48,300 nucleotides of DNA from an uncultured Duncaniella sp. GTDB taxonomy: Bacteria > Bacteroidota > Bacteroidia > Bacteroidales > Muribaculaceae. A program made the position numbers and the translations under genes. Below are positions 25,600 through 34,821 of the stretch, piece after piece; the first letter of the stretch is position 1, and every line of letters begins with the position of its first letter. The notes beneath the pieces were generated by a model. That model did no database searches and was not told the DNA's origin. It was given only the letters and a program-made list of their open reading frames with translations. Location of the stretch: contig CAJTJG010000022.1 in NCBI GenBank assembly GCA_910576785.1, forward strand, positions 1 through 48,300, read 5' to 3'.

Positions 25600-26772
25600 A
25601 TGGATAAAGTAAAATATTTACATATTGTCCCGGACCACAACAAATTCATCAAAGATGCCATTGACATGTTTGATTCAATTGCAGGTATCGAAAATGAATG
25701 TTGGACCATATCTAAAAATGGGAATAGCCCTATACACCTCAATATAGATAAAGCAAAAGGGAGGGATTATGAGACTTTTACGCGTTTATGTTGTGAATCC
25801 AACGCATACGATGTAATAGTGATACACAATTTTTTTTCTATTCCATACCATTTAATAAGCAAGATACATCCAAAAATTAAAGTCATCTGGTTATCCTGGG
25901 GTATGGATATATATGATGGGATATATCCAGAATTTCCTCTTATAAAATTGAATAAGACTATAAAAAGTCATCATATACGTCTTTTCTACCTGAGATTTTT
26001 CAATATCCCAACAATTAAATCAATTTTATCAAAATTGATAAGATATAAATTTAAAGCCAAATCAATTTATAAAAAAGCGATAAATCGCATTGACTATTAT
26101 TCCGGAGTTTTCCCAATTGAATGGAACTATCTGAAGAAACAAAATCGTTTTTTCAGGGCTAAGCAAATATTTTTTAATTACGCAAATCCATTATCCGAAT
26201 TTACATTCGAAAATATAAACCAAGACTTACATATATGCAGAGAAAACATACAAGTAGGTCACTCTGGTTATATCTATTTAAATCATCTGCATACATTCCA
26301 ACTTCTCAAAAAGATCAATCTAAATAAAGCTAAAGTCATAACACCGCTAAGTTATTCTCCAAATAGTTCAAAATACACAGATTTAGTTATCAGTAAAGGT
26401 AATCAATATTTTGGATGTTCTTTTCTACCTATCAAAGAATTCATGCCATATGAAGACTATGTAAATACTATGAAATCCGTTAAAGTTGCAATTTTCAATA
26501 TTCAACGGCAATGCGCTGTTGGAAACTGTCTGATTGCAATTTGGAATGGAACCAAAGTATTTTTCCCAAAGAAATCAATTAATTACGAATACTTCAATAG
26601 TATAGGCGTAAAAGTTTATTCAATCGAAGATGAACTTAATCAAGAAATAATTGACAAGCCAATATCTGATGATGAAATTTTATCAAATCGAAAAGCTTTA
26701 ATTAATAATTGGTCATACGATTTGGTAAGAAATAAACTCTCGGATTCGTTAGTTCAAGCAGGTCTAATTTAA
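25600..26772 (+). CDS. WecF-like 4-acetamido-4,6-dideoxygalactose transferase (GT56)
   Basis: This 390-residue protein resembles the WecF/GT56 family. WLSWGMDIYDG corresponds to the family's WGADLY motif. A glycine-rich IQVGHSGYIYLNHL follows, then LSYSPNSSKY, and FNIQRQCAVGNCLIAIWNG matches the RQQGIGT block. WecF moves Fuc4NAc from dTDP-Fuc4NAc to a lipid-linked acceptor in enterobacterial common antigen. The aminotransferase and acyltransferase encoded just upstream could make such a donor, which supports but does not prove the substrate. It is strongly AT-rich, with a run of eight T at 25830-25837. Confidence 0.78.
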   Translation: MDKVKYLHIVPDHNKFIKDAIDMFDSIAGIENECWTISKNGNSPIHLNIDKAKGRDYETFTRLCCESNAYDVIVIHNFFSIPYHLISKIHPKIKVIWLSWGMDIYDGIYPEFPLIKLNKTIKSHHIRLFYLRFFNIPTIKSILSKLIRYKFKAKSIYKKAINRIDYYSGVFPIEWNYLKKQNRFFRAKQIFFNYANPLSEFTFENINQDLHICRENIQVGHSGYIYLNHLHTFQLLKKINLNKAKVITPLSYSPNSSKYTDLVISKGNQYFGCSFLPIKEFMPYEDYVNTMKSVKVAIFNIQRQCAVGNCLIAIWNGTKVFFPKKSINYEYFNSIGVKVYSIEDELNQEIIDKPISDDEILSNRKALINNWSYDLVRNKLSDSLVQAGLI

Positions 26773-26784
26773 CACGATTTTATC

Positions 26785-28047
26785 ATGATGATTATCATAT
26801 ATATATTATTTTTCTCGTTTTGGTTGAGATTCATATATAAGAAATATGGATTTAATATATCTGCATTCTTAGTTTCTTTATACCTAACTGGCTCTGTACT
26901 ATGTAGTGCCATAATGATATTCTATCCAGACTACATAGAACACTATGATAGAATAACAATTGCATCAGTATCAACCCATATAATCATTTTGTTTTTAATG
27001 ATGTACCCTATCATTAGCTATGGGAACTCTATTAAAATTGAAAACCTAAGGATTTCCAAACAATCTCTTAAGATATTCTCCTGGTTCATAGTGATATGTG
27101 CTATATCTTGTATCACTATTTCAATGATTGATATTGGGAAAATTATGCTTTACGGAGATTTCCGACAAGCGAGAGAGGCATATATGTTAGGAGAATTAGA
27201 TACCGATGGTCCGGTAAAACGATTTGGCGCAATAGGATACTTCGCCGCCATGGGTAAATTAATAAGTTTCATTGCGACTTTTCTGTTTTTTTATTGGAAA
27301 TTCTATCTGCGGAATAATTCTATTTTGACAATGTTGCTATTTATCTGTAGTTTTACTGTAGCCATTGATAATTTGACAATCGCAGGCAGGGATGGTATAG
27401 TGCGCTGTATTCTTTTTTACATTGCGAACTACACTTTGTTTAAAAAATACATAAATATAAAAAGACACAAAGGATTTGCTTTTTCAATCCTCCTATTTGT
27501 CATGGCGGGTGGAATATTTTTCTCTGCTATATCCAGTGATCGGTTTAAAAAGAGTGAACGTGGTGTTTTCTTTTCATTAATCCGATATGGTGGAGAGCAA
27601 TTTTACTTGTTCAGTTACAACTATCAGCGATTCTTTAATGATGGAATGGATCCTATAGAGACAATGTTCCCTCTAATATACGGAGATCAATACGTTGCTC
27701 ATGATCTGAACAAACGTGCACGTGCTGATTATTATCTAAATACGTTTTCCACGGTTGCAGGATCATTTGTACGACGAATTGGAGTTATCAATACAATATT
27801 GATCGTATCCTTAGGATTTATTACCTTGACTACAATTTTCTCAAGAAAACATAAATTCACGCCCAAAATTGGATTAGCACGAATGACTGCGTTCCTTATA
27901 TTATATGAAGTCCTATTGCTGGGATTCTTTTATTATATGCATTATTCTAAAAGACTGCAACTATACTTAATTTTCTGTGTTATTTTCGCATATTTCACAA
28001 CTATGCTGAGGTCTAAGAAGCACAACGCCCTATTAAATAAAGTATGA
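26785..28047 (+). CDS. wzy: O-antigen/repeat-unit polymerase (Wzy-like)
   Basis: This 420-residue integral membrane protein has about ten to twelve hydrophobic helices and a large soluble loop near residues 250-330 (FSLIRYGGEQFYLFSYNYQR onward), the usual Wzy layout. It joins repeat units in the periplasm after Wzx flips them. No sequence motif defines the family, so the call rests on topology, length and place among glycosyltransferase genes. The start may be either of the two first Met codons. It overlaps the next gene by 4 nt. Confidence 0.82.
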   Translation: MMIIIYILFFSFWLRFIYKKYGFNISAFLVSLYLTGSVLCSAIMIFYPDYIEHYDRITIASVSTHIIILFLMMYPIISYGNSIKIENLRISKQSLKIFSWFIVICAISCITISMIDIGKIMLYGDFRQAREAYMLGELDTDGPVKRFGAIGYFAAMGKLISFIATFLFFYWKFYLRNNSILTMLLFICSFTVAIDNLTIAGRDGIVRCILFYIANYTLFKKYINIKRHKGFAFSILLFVMAGGIFFSAISSDRFKKSERGVFFSLIRYGGEQFYLFSYNYQRFFNDGMDPIETMFPLIYGDQYVAHDLNKRARADYYLNTFSTVAGSFVRRIGVINTILIVSLGFITLTTIFSRKHKFTPKIGLARMTAFLILYEVLLLGFFYYMHYSKRLQLYLIFCVIFAYFTTMLRSKKHNALLNKV

Positions 28048-29204
28048 AAACTGCATTTATCCTAAACGATGGGAAACCAAGCGAAGGCTCTATCAAATCG
28101 TTTTTGACCTTATTAAAATATTTCTCGTCAAAAAACACAGAAACTGTAATCATAACTCCTAACAAGAAAGAAACATATAAACTCTTGTTACAATCTGGTT
28201 ATAATGTCGTTTCATATCCTCTACGACATAATATATATCCAACTGAGTCTCTCTTTAAAGCGCCTTTAAAATACATAAAATATTTCTATCGACGCGGGTT
28301 AGATCTGTATGCATCTGCTAAAATAGCAATACGGTGCAAGAAAGAACATGTTGATATTATTCACAGTAACTCCAGTGTTCTCACTGCAGGATTCAGGGCT
28401 TCTAATTGGTTGAAAATTCCACATATTACACATATACGAGAATACGGAGACCTGGATTTTAGTATGAATTTACCACATTTGCAACATCAACTTACATCAG
28501 ATAATAATTACAGCATAGCAATAACTAAGGGAATAGCAACACACCGTCCTAGTAAAAATCAAAAAATCATATATAATGGTATTATTGAACCCAATAGGAT
28601 CCTAAATATACAAAAAAAAGAAGATTTTTTCCTCTATGCCGGAAGGATAGAATATTCTAAAGGAATTGACATTCTTATTGATGCATTCATAGAATTCTGT
28701 AAAAAAAATCCAGACTCTAAAACTATGCTCAAAATAACAGGGGATTATAACACAGAATCTTCTATCAATTTAAGATCTGAGTTGTTGGACAAACTTTCTG
28801 AGGCGAATATCTCTGATAGGGTTATTTGGCTTGGGAACAGATCTGACATATCCGACTTCATGGCCCATGCTTTAGCCACCATTATCCCATCTCGCTTTGA
28901 AGCATTTGGACGAGTAATGCCCGAGGCTATTTCAAACGGATGTATAGTTATTGGGAAAAATACAGGTGGAACTAAAGAACAATTTGACAACGGTCTAAAA
29001 CTTTGCGGACATGAAATAGGATTTCGGTTTGACACAGTTAAAGAATTATCCGAGATCATGACAAAAATTGTCAATACTGATTTCAATGAATTTACATCTA
29101 TGATTCATGGAGGATTTCATACAGTAATGCAATTATATACAAATTCCAGTTATTATAATTCAGTTATTGAATATTACAATGAGATCATAAAATGCCACGA
29201 TTAA
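28044..29204 (+). CDS. Glycosyltransferase family 4
   Basis: This is a 386-residue GT-B enzyme. The N-terminal half starts KTAFILNDGKPSEGSIKSF and contains the acceptor-side ASNWLKIPHITHIREYGDLD. The C-terminal nucleotide-sugar domain has FLYAGRIEYSKGIDILIDAF, VIWLGNRSDISDFMAHALAT and IIPSRFEAFGRVMPEAISNG, including the E-x7-E motif of retaining GT4 enzymes. It adds one sugar of the repeat unit; which one cannot be said. Two runs of eight A (28612-28619 and 28701-28708) lie in the reading frame. The start overlaps the polymerase stop, and the end overlaps the split acyltransferase gene. Confidence 0.9.
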   Translation: MKTAFILNDGKPSEGSIKSFLTLLKYFSSKNTETVIITPNKKETYKLLLQSGYNVVSYPLRHNIYPTESLFKAPLKYIKYFYRRGLDLYASAKIAIRCKKEHVDIIHSNSSVLTAGFRASNWLKIPHITHIREYGDLDFSMNLPHLQHQLTSDNNYSIAITKGIATHRPSKNQKIIYNGIIEPNRILNIQKKEDFFLYAGRIEYSKGIDILIDAFIEFCKKNPDSKTMLKITGDYNTESSINLRSELLDKLSEANISDRVIWLGNRSDISDFMAHALATIIPSRFEAFGRVMPEAISNGCIVIGKNTGGTKEQFDNGLKLCGHEIGFRFDTVKELSEIMTKIVNTDFNEFTSMIHGGFHTVMQLYTNSSYYNSVIEYYNEIIKCHD

Positions 29205-29885
29205 AACTGATTTTTCAATTTTTATTATATTTACCGTGGACTATAAGATTCAACTTCCACTATTTACCATTCCGTGTAGCAATGAAACTACCGGTCATAC
29301 TGTATCGACCTAAGTTACTATCTTTAAATGGATTAGTAACAATATCGGGGGGGGGTAAAATTTGGAATGATAAAATTGGGATTCAATGAGGTTTCAATCT
29401 ATCCAAACTCCGGTATTATATGGTCAAATAATGGAACGGTAACCTTTCATGGTAATTGTATTATTGGTAATGCCTCTTCTATTACAGTAAGTAGATCGGG
29501 CCATCTAACTATCGGTAATAACGTACATGCTACCGCAAAATTCAAAGTCCTATGTTATCATAAAGTTGTTATCGGCTCACATACCTTGATCGGATGGGAC
29601 AATACAATTTCTGACACAGATTTTCACTCGATATATTTTAATGATAAAAAGACAAAGGGATATGATAAAGTAATTATAGGATCTCACAATTGGCTTGCTA
29701 TGGAATGCCTTGTCCTTAAAGGAAGTCAAACACCTGACTACTGTGTTTTATCCGCACGCACAATGTTAAATAAAGATTTTTCAAACGAAGGGGAAAAAAT
29801 ACTCATATCTGGACAACCTGCAAAAGTTATGGTTAAAAATATTTACCATGATAGATATGATGATAAAATTGAATATGAATTATGA
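29192..29885 (+). pseudogene. Hexapeptide acyltransferase gene interrupted at a G9 tract (probably phase-variable)
   Basis: Two frames together make one acyltransferase. The first (29192-29389, 65 aa) begins MPRLKLIFQFLLYLPWTI and ends at TGA 17 codons after LVTIS. The second continues in another frame with VKFGMIKLGFNEVSIYPNSG, then hexapeptide repeats and the acetyl-CoA-site-like GWDNTISDTDFHSIY, to 29885. The frames meet at a run of nine G (29347-29355). With eight G the reading is LVTIS-GG-VKFGMIKLGF and one 230-residue protein results, as expected for acyltransferases of polysaccharide clusters. The remaining sequence is intact, which favours reversible slippage over decay. As sequenced, the gene is OFF; a sequencing error in the G run is the main alternative. 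Confidence 0.85.
29347..29355 (+). repeat. Poly-G tract (G9), slippage site
   Basis: Nine G in a row lie in an otherwise AT-rich gene and at the exact point where the acyltransferase reading frame breaks. Such tracts change length during replication and switch genes on and off. Confidence 0.9.
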
Positions 29886-30778
29886 CTCCTGATGTATCAA
29901 TCATAATTGTAAATTATAATACTCTAAATATGACCACAATGTGTATTGACAGTATCATTACACATTCAAAGGGTTTTAAATACGAAATTATATTAGTTGA
30001 TAACGCTTCCTCAGATGGAAGCAAAGATCATTTTGAAAAAGATAAACGAATAACTTATATATATAACAGTAATAATTTGGGGTTCGGTAAAGCTAATAAC
30101 ATTGGTCTTTCTCATGCTACCGGTCGCAATATATTATTTCTGAATTCTGACACACTATTATTTGATAATTCTATCAAAAACCTATGCGACTCACTGGATA
30201 CCAATCCTAAGGCGGGTGCAGTGGGAGGTAATCTTATTGATGCAGATTATAAACCTGCACTATCATTTCAAAGAATCAGGCCCTCTGTTTTATGGGAATT
30301 GAATTTACTCTCTTTAGGTCTTTTATCGAGATTATTGTATGGTAAGAACCGCACATATAATTTCAGCAACAAACCTATTAATGTTGGCTACATATCTGGT
30401 GCAGATTTAATGATCCGAAAAAGTGTATTAGACAAAACAGGCGGATTTTCTGACGAATTCTTCATGTACTATGAAGAAACAGATCTATGCTGCCGTATAA
30501 ATAATATAGGATATGACCTTATTGTCACTCCAAAAGCAAAAATAATTCATCTAGAAGGAAAGAGTTTTGGAAAGGGAGGGAAAATAAATGTCTCGCGGAT
30601 TAATACTCAAGAAACAAGTCGTGAGACTTATTATAAACGAAATCACTCAAAGATACACCACTGGATAGCTAATTCCATATATTGGTTAAATCTAAGGATA
30701 AATCCTTTCCTACTGTCAATATTTGGCCATAAAAACCAAAGTCAAATTCTTATCAATCGTAGAAATGCTTTAAAATGA
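29882..30778 (+). CDS. Glycosyltransferase family 2
   Basis: This 298-residue GT-A enzyme of the rhamnosyltransferase-like group starts DVSIIIVNYNTLNMTTMCID. It has VDNASSDGS, the DxD-like FLNSDTLL, GYISGADLMIRKS and the acid motif YYEETDLCCR. It probably adds a deoxyhexose to the lipid-linked repeat unit, though the donor is not certain. Its ATG overlaps the stop of the split acyltransferase by 4 nt, so translation may depend on coupling when the switch is ON. The end overlaps the next glycosyltransferase by 4 nt. Confidence 0.9.
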   Translation: MTPDVSIIIVNYNTLNMTTMCIDSIITHSKGFKYEIILVDNASSDGSKDHFEKDKRITYIYNSNNLGFGKANNIGLSHATGRNILFLNSDTLLFDNSIKNLCDSLDTNPKAGAVGGNLIDADYKPALSFQRIRPSVLWELNLLSLGLLSRLLYGKNRTYNFSNKPINVGYISGADLMIRKSVLDKTGGFSDEFFMYYEETDLCCRINNIGYDLIVTPKAKIIHLEGKSFGKGGKINVSRINTQETSRETYYKRNHSKIHHWIANSIYWLNLRINPFLLSIFGHKNQSQILINRRNALK

Positions 30779-31947
30779 AAATACTTATAGATATTTCTTA
30801 TATAACATCTGAACAAAAATCAAAAGAAAGCGTTGCTATATATGCTTTCCGATTTTTGGATTCCATAAAAAAGAACAATGGGTGTAAAATCGATCTTCTT
30901 GTTTCGGAGGAAATGATTTCATTTATAAAAAAACGTTATCCTCATTATGAAATCATTACATACCCATCGATCAAACCATGGATTAAATCTATCCCATATC
31001 TGAAAGGCATTATAAAAACTTTCAAATGGAAAAATTTCATAAACATGCTTGACTACGATGTCATCTACATTCCATTCTCATGGTCTGGTAACTCTCTAAA
31101 AACTAAAATACCTAAAGTTGTGACAATACACGACCTTAGGCCTATGAGATTTGCAGAAAGAGCTTTCACCTCATCTAAGTGGTTTAGGACACTAGGACTC
31201 AAGCATATTTACCTAAAATGCAGTAAATTTTTCTACACTTGCCATTGTAAAAATGCAAACAAAATAATTGGTATCTCAGATTATATTGCACAGGATATTA
31301 AAAATGAGTGGCCCGAGTATGCAAACAAGGTACAGACTATATATAATGGAGTCACACTACCTACGGAGTTGGATATTCCTATAGAAACGTTGGTAGGAGT
31401 ACCATATATCTTATATGTAAATACACTTGCCAAATATAAAAATATAATCACTTTGATCCGAGCGTTTGCCATCATCAAGGACAAATATCCAACACTCAAA
31501 CTGGTTGTTGTCGGGAAGTCGACTGATTACTGGACAAACATAGTTGTTCCGGAGATCAATAATAGGTGTATCGCAGACAGAATATGTCACATAAAATATC
31601 TATCCGACGAACAATTGATTTGGGCCTACAAAAATGCTAAAATATTTATAACGCCATCTATTCATGAAGGATTTGGATATACTCCAATTGAGGCTGCAAT
31701 CTGTGGAGCGCCTGTAATCTCAAGCAGATGTGATAGTCTTCCGGATGTAACAGCAAATAAAGTTACATACTTTGACCCTCCAACGTCAGAAGAAAATCTA
31801 GCCGAAAAAATTGAATCTCTTCTTGATCGGCCAAAAACGAAAAATGAACTCCAAGAAATATCTTCATTTTTCAAAGAAAGATATGACCAAGCACACCAAT
31901 CTAATAAAATATTGGAATGTGTTCTTTCTTCATGTAATTCCAATTAA
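30775..31947 (+). CDS. Glycosyltransferase family 4
   Basis: This is a 390-residue GT-B enzyme of the mannosyltransferase-like GT4 group. The motifs IPKVVTIHDLRPMRF and KIIGISDYIAQDIKNEWPEY come first, then VQTIYNGVTLP, ILYVNTLAKYKNIITLIRAF and FITPSIHEGFGYTPIEAAIC with its donor-binding glutamates. Sugar and acceptor are unknown. It is AT-rich like its neighbours from 24.3 kb and overlaps the preceding GT2 gene by 4 nt. Composition becomes less AT-rich just after this gene. Confidence 0.9.
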   Translation: MKILIDISYITSEQKSKESVAIYAFRFLDSIKKNNGCKIDLLVSEEMISFIKKRYPHYEIITYPSIKPWIKSIPYLKGIIKTFKWKNFINMLDYDVIYIPFSWSGNSLKTKIPKVVTIHDLRPMRFAERAFTSSKWFRTLGLKHIYLKCSKFFYTCHCKNANKIIGISDYIAQDIKNEWPEYANKVQTIYNGVTLPTELDIPIETLVGVPYILYVNTLAKYKNIITLIRAFAIIKDKYPTLKLVVVGKSTDYWTNIVVPEINNRCIADRICHIKYLSDEQLIWAYKNAKIFITPSIHEGFGYTPIEAAICGAPVISSRCDSLPDVTANKVTYFDPPTSEENLAEKIESLLDRPKTKNELQEISSFFKERYDQAHQSNKILECVLSSCNSN

Positions 31948-31956
31948 AAATTTGAA

Positions 31957-32748
31957 ATGACAAACATACATCTCGTAGCCGTCACCTACAACAGCAACGA
32001 AGCTCTCAACAAGTACCTTGATTCAATTGAATCGGCTGCCGCCGTATGTCCGGATCTGAATCTCCAGGTTTCCATTGCTGATAATGGTTCGAATGAATCG
32101 TTTGTACAGACCAAACAATACAGTTTTAGTCTTAGATGTCATAAATTCGACAATCCCGGATATTTCGGTGGTGCATTGAAGATCATAAACAAATCTGAAT
32201 CCACTGCGTTTGACTATACTATAATCTCAAATGTAGATGTATGTCTTGACCATGACTTCTTTGTCAATCTGGCCAAGATAAAGACCGATCCGTCTGTGGG
32301 TTGGATAGCACCTCAGATTTACTCCCATGAAGAAAACAGAGACCGCAACCCCAAAATAATGGCGCGCCCCTCAAAAAAAAGGCTGTCTCTGCTTAAGATC
32401 ATGTACGAATTTCCTATCCTGCATCTATTATACAATAAGACTCTGTATCGCAGAAAAAAACTCCAGCGCCACAACCGCGGCACGATCTATGCCGGCCATG
32501 GATCCTTCATCATACTAACTAAAAGCTTCTTTAAGTGTTATAACAACATAGAATATCCCGTTTTCTTATTTGGTGAAGAGATCTTTTTAGCAGAACTATG
32601 CATGGCCCGGAAGCTAAGCGTCATGTATGCGCCTGAGATAAAAGTGTTTGACTCCGAGCATATCTCCACGGGCACAATGAAAAGCTCTTTTTACTACAAA
32701 TGCAATCGCGAGGCATTAACATTTTTATTGAAAAAATTTTATGAATAA
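31957..32748 (+). CDS. Glycosyltransferase family 2
   Basis: This 263-residue protein has a GT2-like N-terminus IHLVAVTYNSNEALNKYLDS. ADNGSNESF and the substrate-binding IISNVDVCLDHDF (a DxD variant, VDV) follow, and later FLFGEEIFLAELCMARK in the position of the catalytic acid motif. It is shorter than the other GT2 proteins here. A run of eight A at 32373-32380 lies in the gene. It overlaps the beta-propeller gene by 8 nt. Confidence 0.85.
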   Translation: MTNIHLVAVTYNSNEALNKYLDSIESAAAVCPDLNLQVSIADNGSNESFVQTKQYSFSLRCHKFDNPGYFGGALKIINKSESTAFDYTIISNVDVCLDHDFFVNLAKIKTDPSVGWIAPQIYSHEENRDRNPKIMARPSKKRLSLLKIMYEFPILHLLYNKTLYRRKKLQRHNRGTIYAGHGSFIILTKSFFKCYNNIEYPVFLFGEEIFLAELCMARKLSVMYAPEIKVFDSEHISTGTMKSSFYYKCNREALTFLLKKFYE

Positions 32749-34006
32749 AATAGAAACATTTGTCTACAATGCTGTCCGTAAAAACCCGGCATTGAAACAA
32801 TGCGTCAGAAATTTATATCAGGGTATTTTTGATCTTATGCCGAGGGAAAAGGAATATTTCAATGGAAAAATTTCTTTTCGTGAAGGATATTTCTTCGGGT
32901 TTCATGACATAAGTCCTCTATCCGAAGACGGCACCCGGCTATTGGCCATGCATAACACCTTCGACCTCAGAATGCCCGCGCCCGAAGAACCCCTCGAGGT
33001 AGGATACTTCGACTTTACCGACGGACAACTGGGCGACTGGCACAAACTGGCTGACTCATACGCGTGGAATTATCACAAAGGATGCCGCCTGCAATGGCTG
33101 GACAATGACAGCGTCATCTTCAACACCGCCGAAAACGGCAGACCATGCTCCATGATAGTCAACACCCGTACCGGCCTGCAGACCAGGATAGACTATCCCA
33201 TAGATACCGCTCATGTCAACGGGCATGAACGCATGGCCACATCATTCAGCTACGAGCGTCTCGAGCGCTGCATGCCCGGATATGGCTACCCCTATACCGA
33301 TGAAGGATACATATCAGAGGCCGCCCCACAGCAGACAGGATTATTCCTGATTGATCTTGATGAAAACAAGAGAAAACTCATCATCTCGATCAGAGATATC
33401 GCCATGGAAGTCACCGGGCAGGTTGAGGATGAATACCTCCACTTCGTCACACATACCGAATTTTCATCGGACGGCCGATACATATCGTTCCTTTACCGGC
33501 GCATACCCCGCGAGGGAGACTTCATGAAGCGCAGAAGTGTGATGTGCGTATATGACCTTCATACATCGCAGCTCATCGTCCTCCCTACCCAGGAATCCGG
33601 CTCGCACTACGTGTGGAACACCGAAAACAAAATACTGGCATCCGTCAATCTCGACGGGAAAAACTGCCACGCCCTGTTTGACCTCCGAAATCCGGCAGAT
33701 ATAATATTGGCCGACCCCAGACATCTGAATTCTGACGGACATCAGAGCTTCATCTCCGACACAGAATTTGTCACAGACACCTACCCCGACAGACGACGGA
33801 TGGCAAAGCTCTACTATTCCGACATAACCAAAGGAGAAAGCAAACTCCTTGCCAGCATATACTCTCCCAAGAAATTCCAGACCAAGGACTTCCACTGCCA
33901 CATAGCATGCGACCTCCACCCCAGAGTCATCGACGGTGGAAAATACGTATGCTTCGACTCACCCCGCACCGGCAAACGCGGACTTTATGTAATGAAATTA
34001 CAATAA
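32741..34006 (+). CDS. Beta-propeller (PD40-like) protein of unknown function
   Basis: This 421-residue protein has no signal peptide or membrane helix. Repeated motifs of the PD40/WD40-like type occur: FHDISPLSEDGTRLLAMHN, WLDNDSVIFNTAEN, HTEFSSDGRYISFLYRR and DGGKYVCFDSPRTGKRGLYV. They suggest a beta-propeller similar to oligogalacturonate-lyase-like or TolB-like folds. Similar proteins occur in polysaccharide loci, but I know no established function. It might bind or modify a glycan precursor in the cytoplasm. It lies between two GT2 genes and overlaps the first by 8 nt. Confidence 0.75.
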   Translation: MNKIETFVYNAVRKNPALKQCVRNLYQGIFDLMPREKEYFNGKISFREGYFFGFHDISPLSEDGTRLLAMHNTFDLRMPAPEEPLEVGYFDFTDGQLGDWHKLADSYAWNYHKGCRLQWLDNDSVIFNTAENGRPCSMIVNTRTGLQTRIDYPIDTAHVNGHERMATSFSYERLERCMPGYGYPYTDEGYISEAAPQQTGLFLIDLDENKRKLIISIRDIAMEVTGQVEDEYLHFVTHTEFSSDGRYISFLYRRIPREGDFMKRRSVMCVYDLHTSQLIVLPTQESGSHYVWNTENKILASVNLDGKNCHALFDLRNPADIILADPRHLNSDGHQSFISDTEFVTDTYPDRRRMAKLYYSDITKGESKLLASIYSPKKFQTKDFHCHIACDLHPRVIDGGKYVCFDSPRTGKRGLYVMKLQ

Positions 34007-34044
34007 AAACACATCATCATACTCGTTTACTTCATGCCATCAAT

Positions 34045-34821
34045 ATGAAAAGTTATGGCCTTGTGTCAATAATCATGCCATCCTACAATTGTGAGGCATA
34101 TATTGACAAATCCATCAATTCTATTTTAGCCCAGACCTATACGGATTGGGAGCTGCTTATCACGGACGACTGCTCCACCGACGGCACATGCCGGATAGTC
34201 GATAAATATGCAAAGAACGACAGCCGGATCAAACTGTTCCGACTCGACAAAAACTCCGGAGCCGGCGTCGCACGCAACAACTCCATCAGACATGCTTCGG
34301 GTAGATTCATCGCATTCTGCGACAGTGATGACCAATGGCGTCCTCAGAAGCTTGAAAAGCAGATCCCATTCATGGCCGAGAATGGCCACCTGCTCACCTT
34401 CACATCAATGTATCGTCACAATGAGGATACCGGCAGGACACTATACGAAAAATGCCCCCGCAAAGTCACATTCGGCAGCGAAGTAAGATGTTGCCACATC
34501 TCATGCTCCACAGCCATCTACGATGCGTCACGGATAGGCAAATACTATCTTCCCAAGGTACGCAAAAGACAGGACTGGGGCCTGTGGCTCACCATACTCC
34601 GCGATATCAAGGTAGCCTATGGAGTGCAGGACTATCTTGTGGACTACCTCGAGCGCGGCGGATCAATCTCCCATCAGAAAAGCAAACTGATAAAGTACAA
34701 CATCGGCATATATCGCCACGTACTTGGATACAGCTTCATAAAGTCCTGGCTGATATTTCTGTTTGGCTTTACACCTACATACATAGTAAAAAGGATCAAA
34801 CGCCTCATCACAAAAGAATGA
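34045..34821 (+). CDS. Glycosyltransferase family 2
   Basis: This 258-residue GT-A enzyme starts GLVSIIMPSYNCEAYIDKSI. It contains LITDDCSTDGTCRIVDKYA, RNNSIRHASGRFIAFCDSDD (DxD) and RKRQDWGLWLTILR, a QD-W motif in the catalytic base position. This is the WcaA/EpsE-like group and ends in a hydrophobic stretch (SWLIFLFGFTPTYIV) that may associate with the membrane. Start ATG 34045 is chosen because homology-like sequence begins there; the frame is open further upstream. The stop overlaps the next small gene (ATGA). Confidence 0.9.
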   Translation: MKSYGLVSIIMPSYNCEAYIDKSINSILAQTYTDWELLITDDCSTDGTCRIVDKYAKNDSRIKLFRLDKNSGAGVARNNSIRHASGRFIAFCDSDDQWRPQKLEKQIPFMAENGHLLTFTSMYRHNEDTGRTLYEKCPRKVTFGSEVRCCHISCSTAIYDASRIGKYYLPKVRKRQDWGLWLTILRDIKVAYGVQDYLVDYLERGGSISHQKSKLIKYNIGIYRHVLGYSFIKSWLIFLFGFTPTYIVKRIKRLITKE

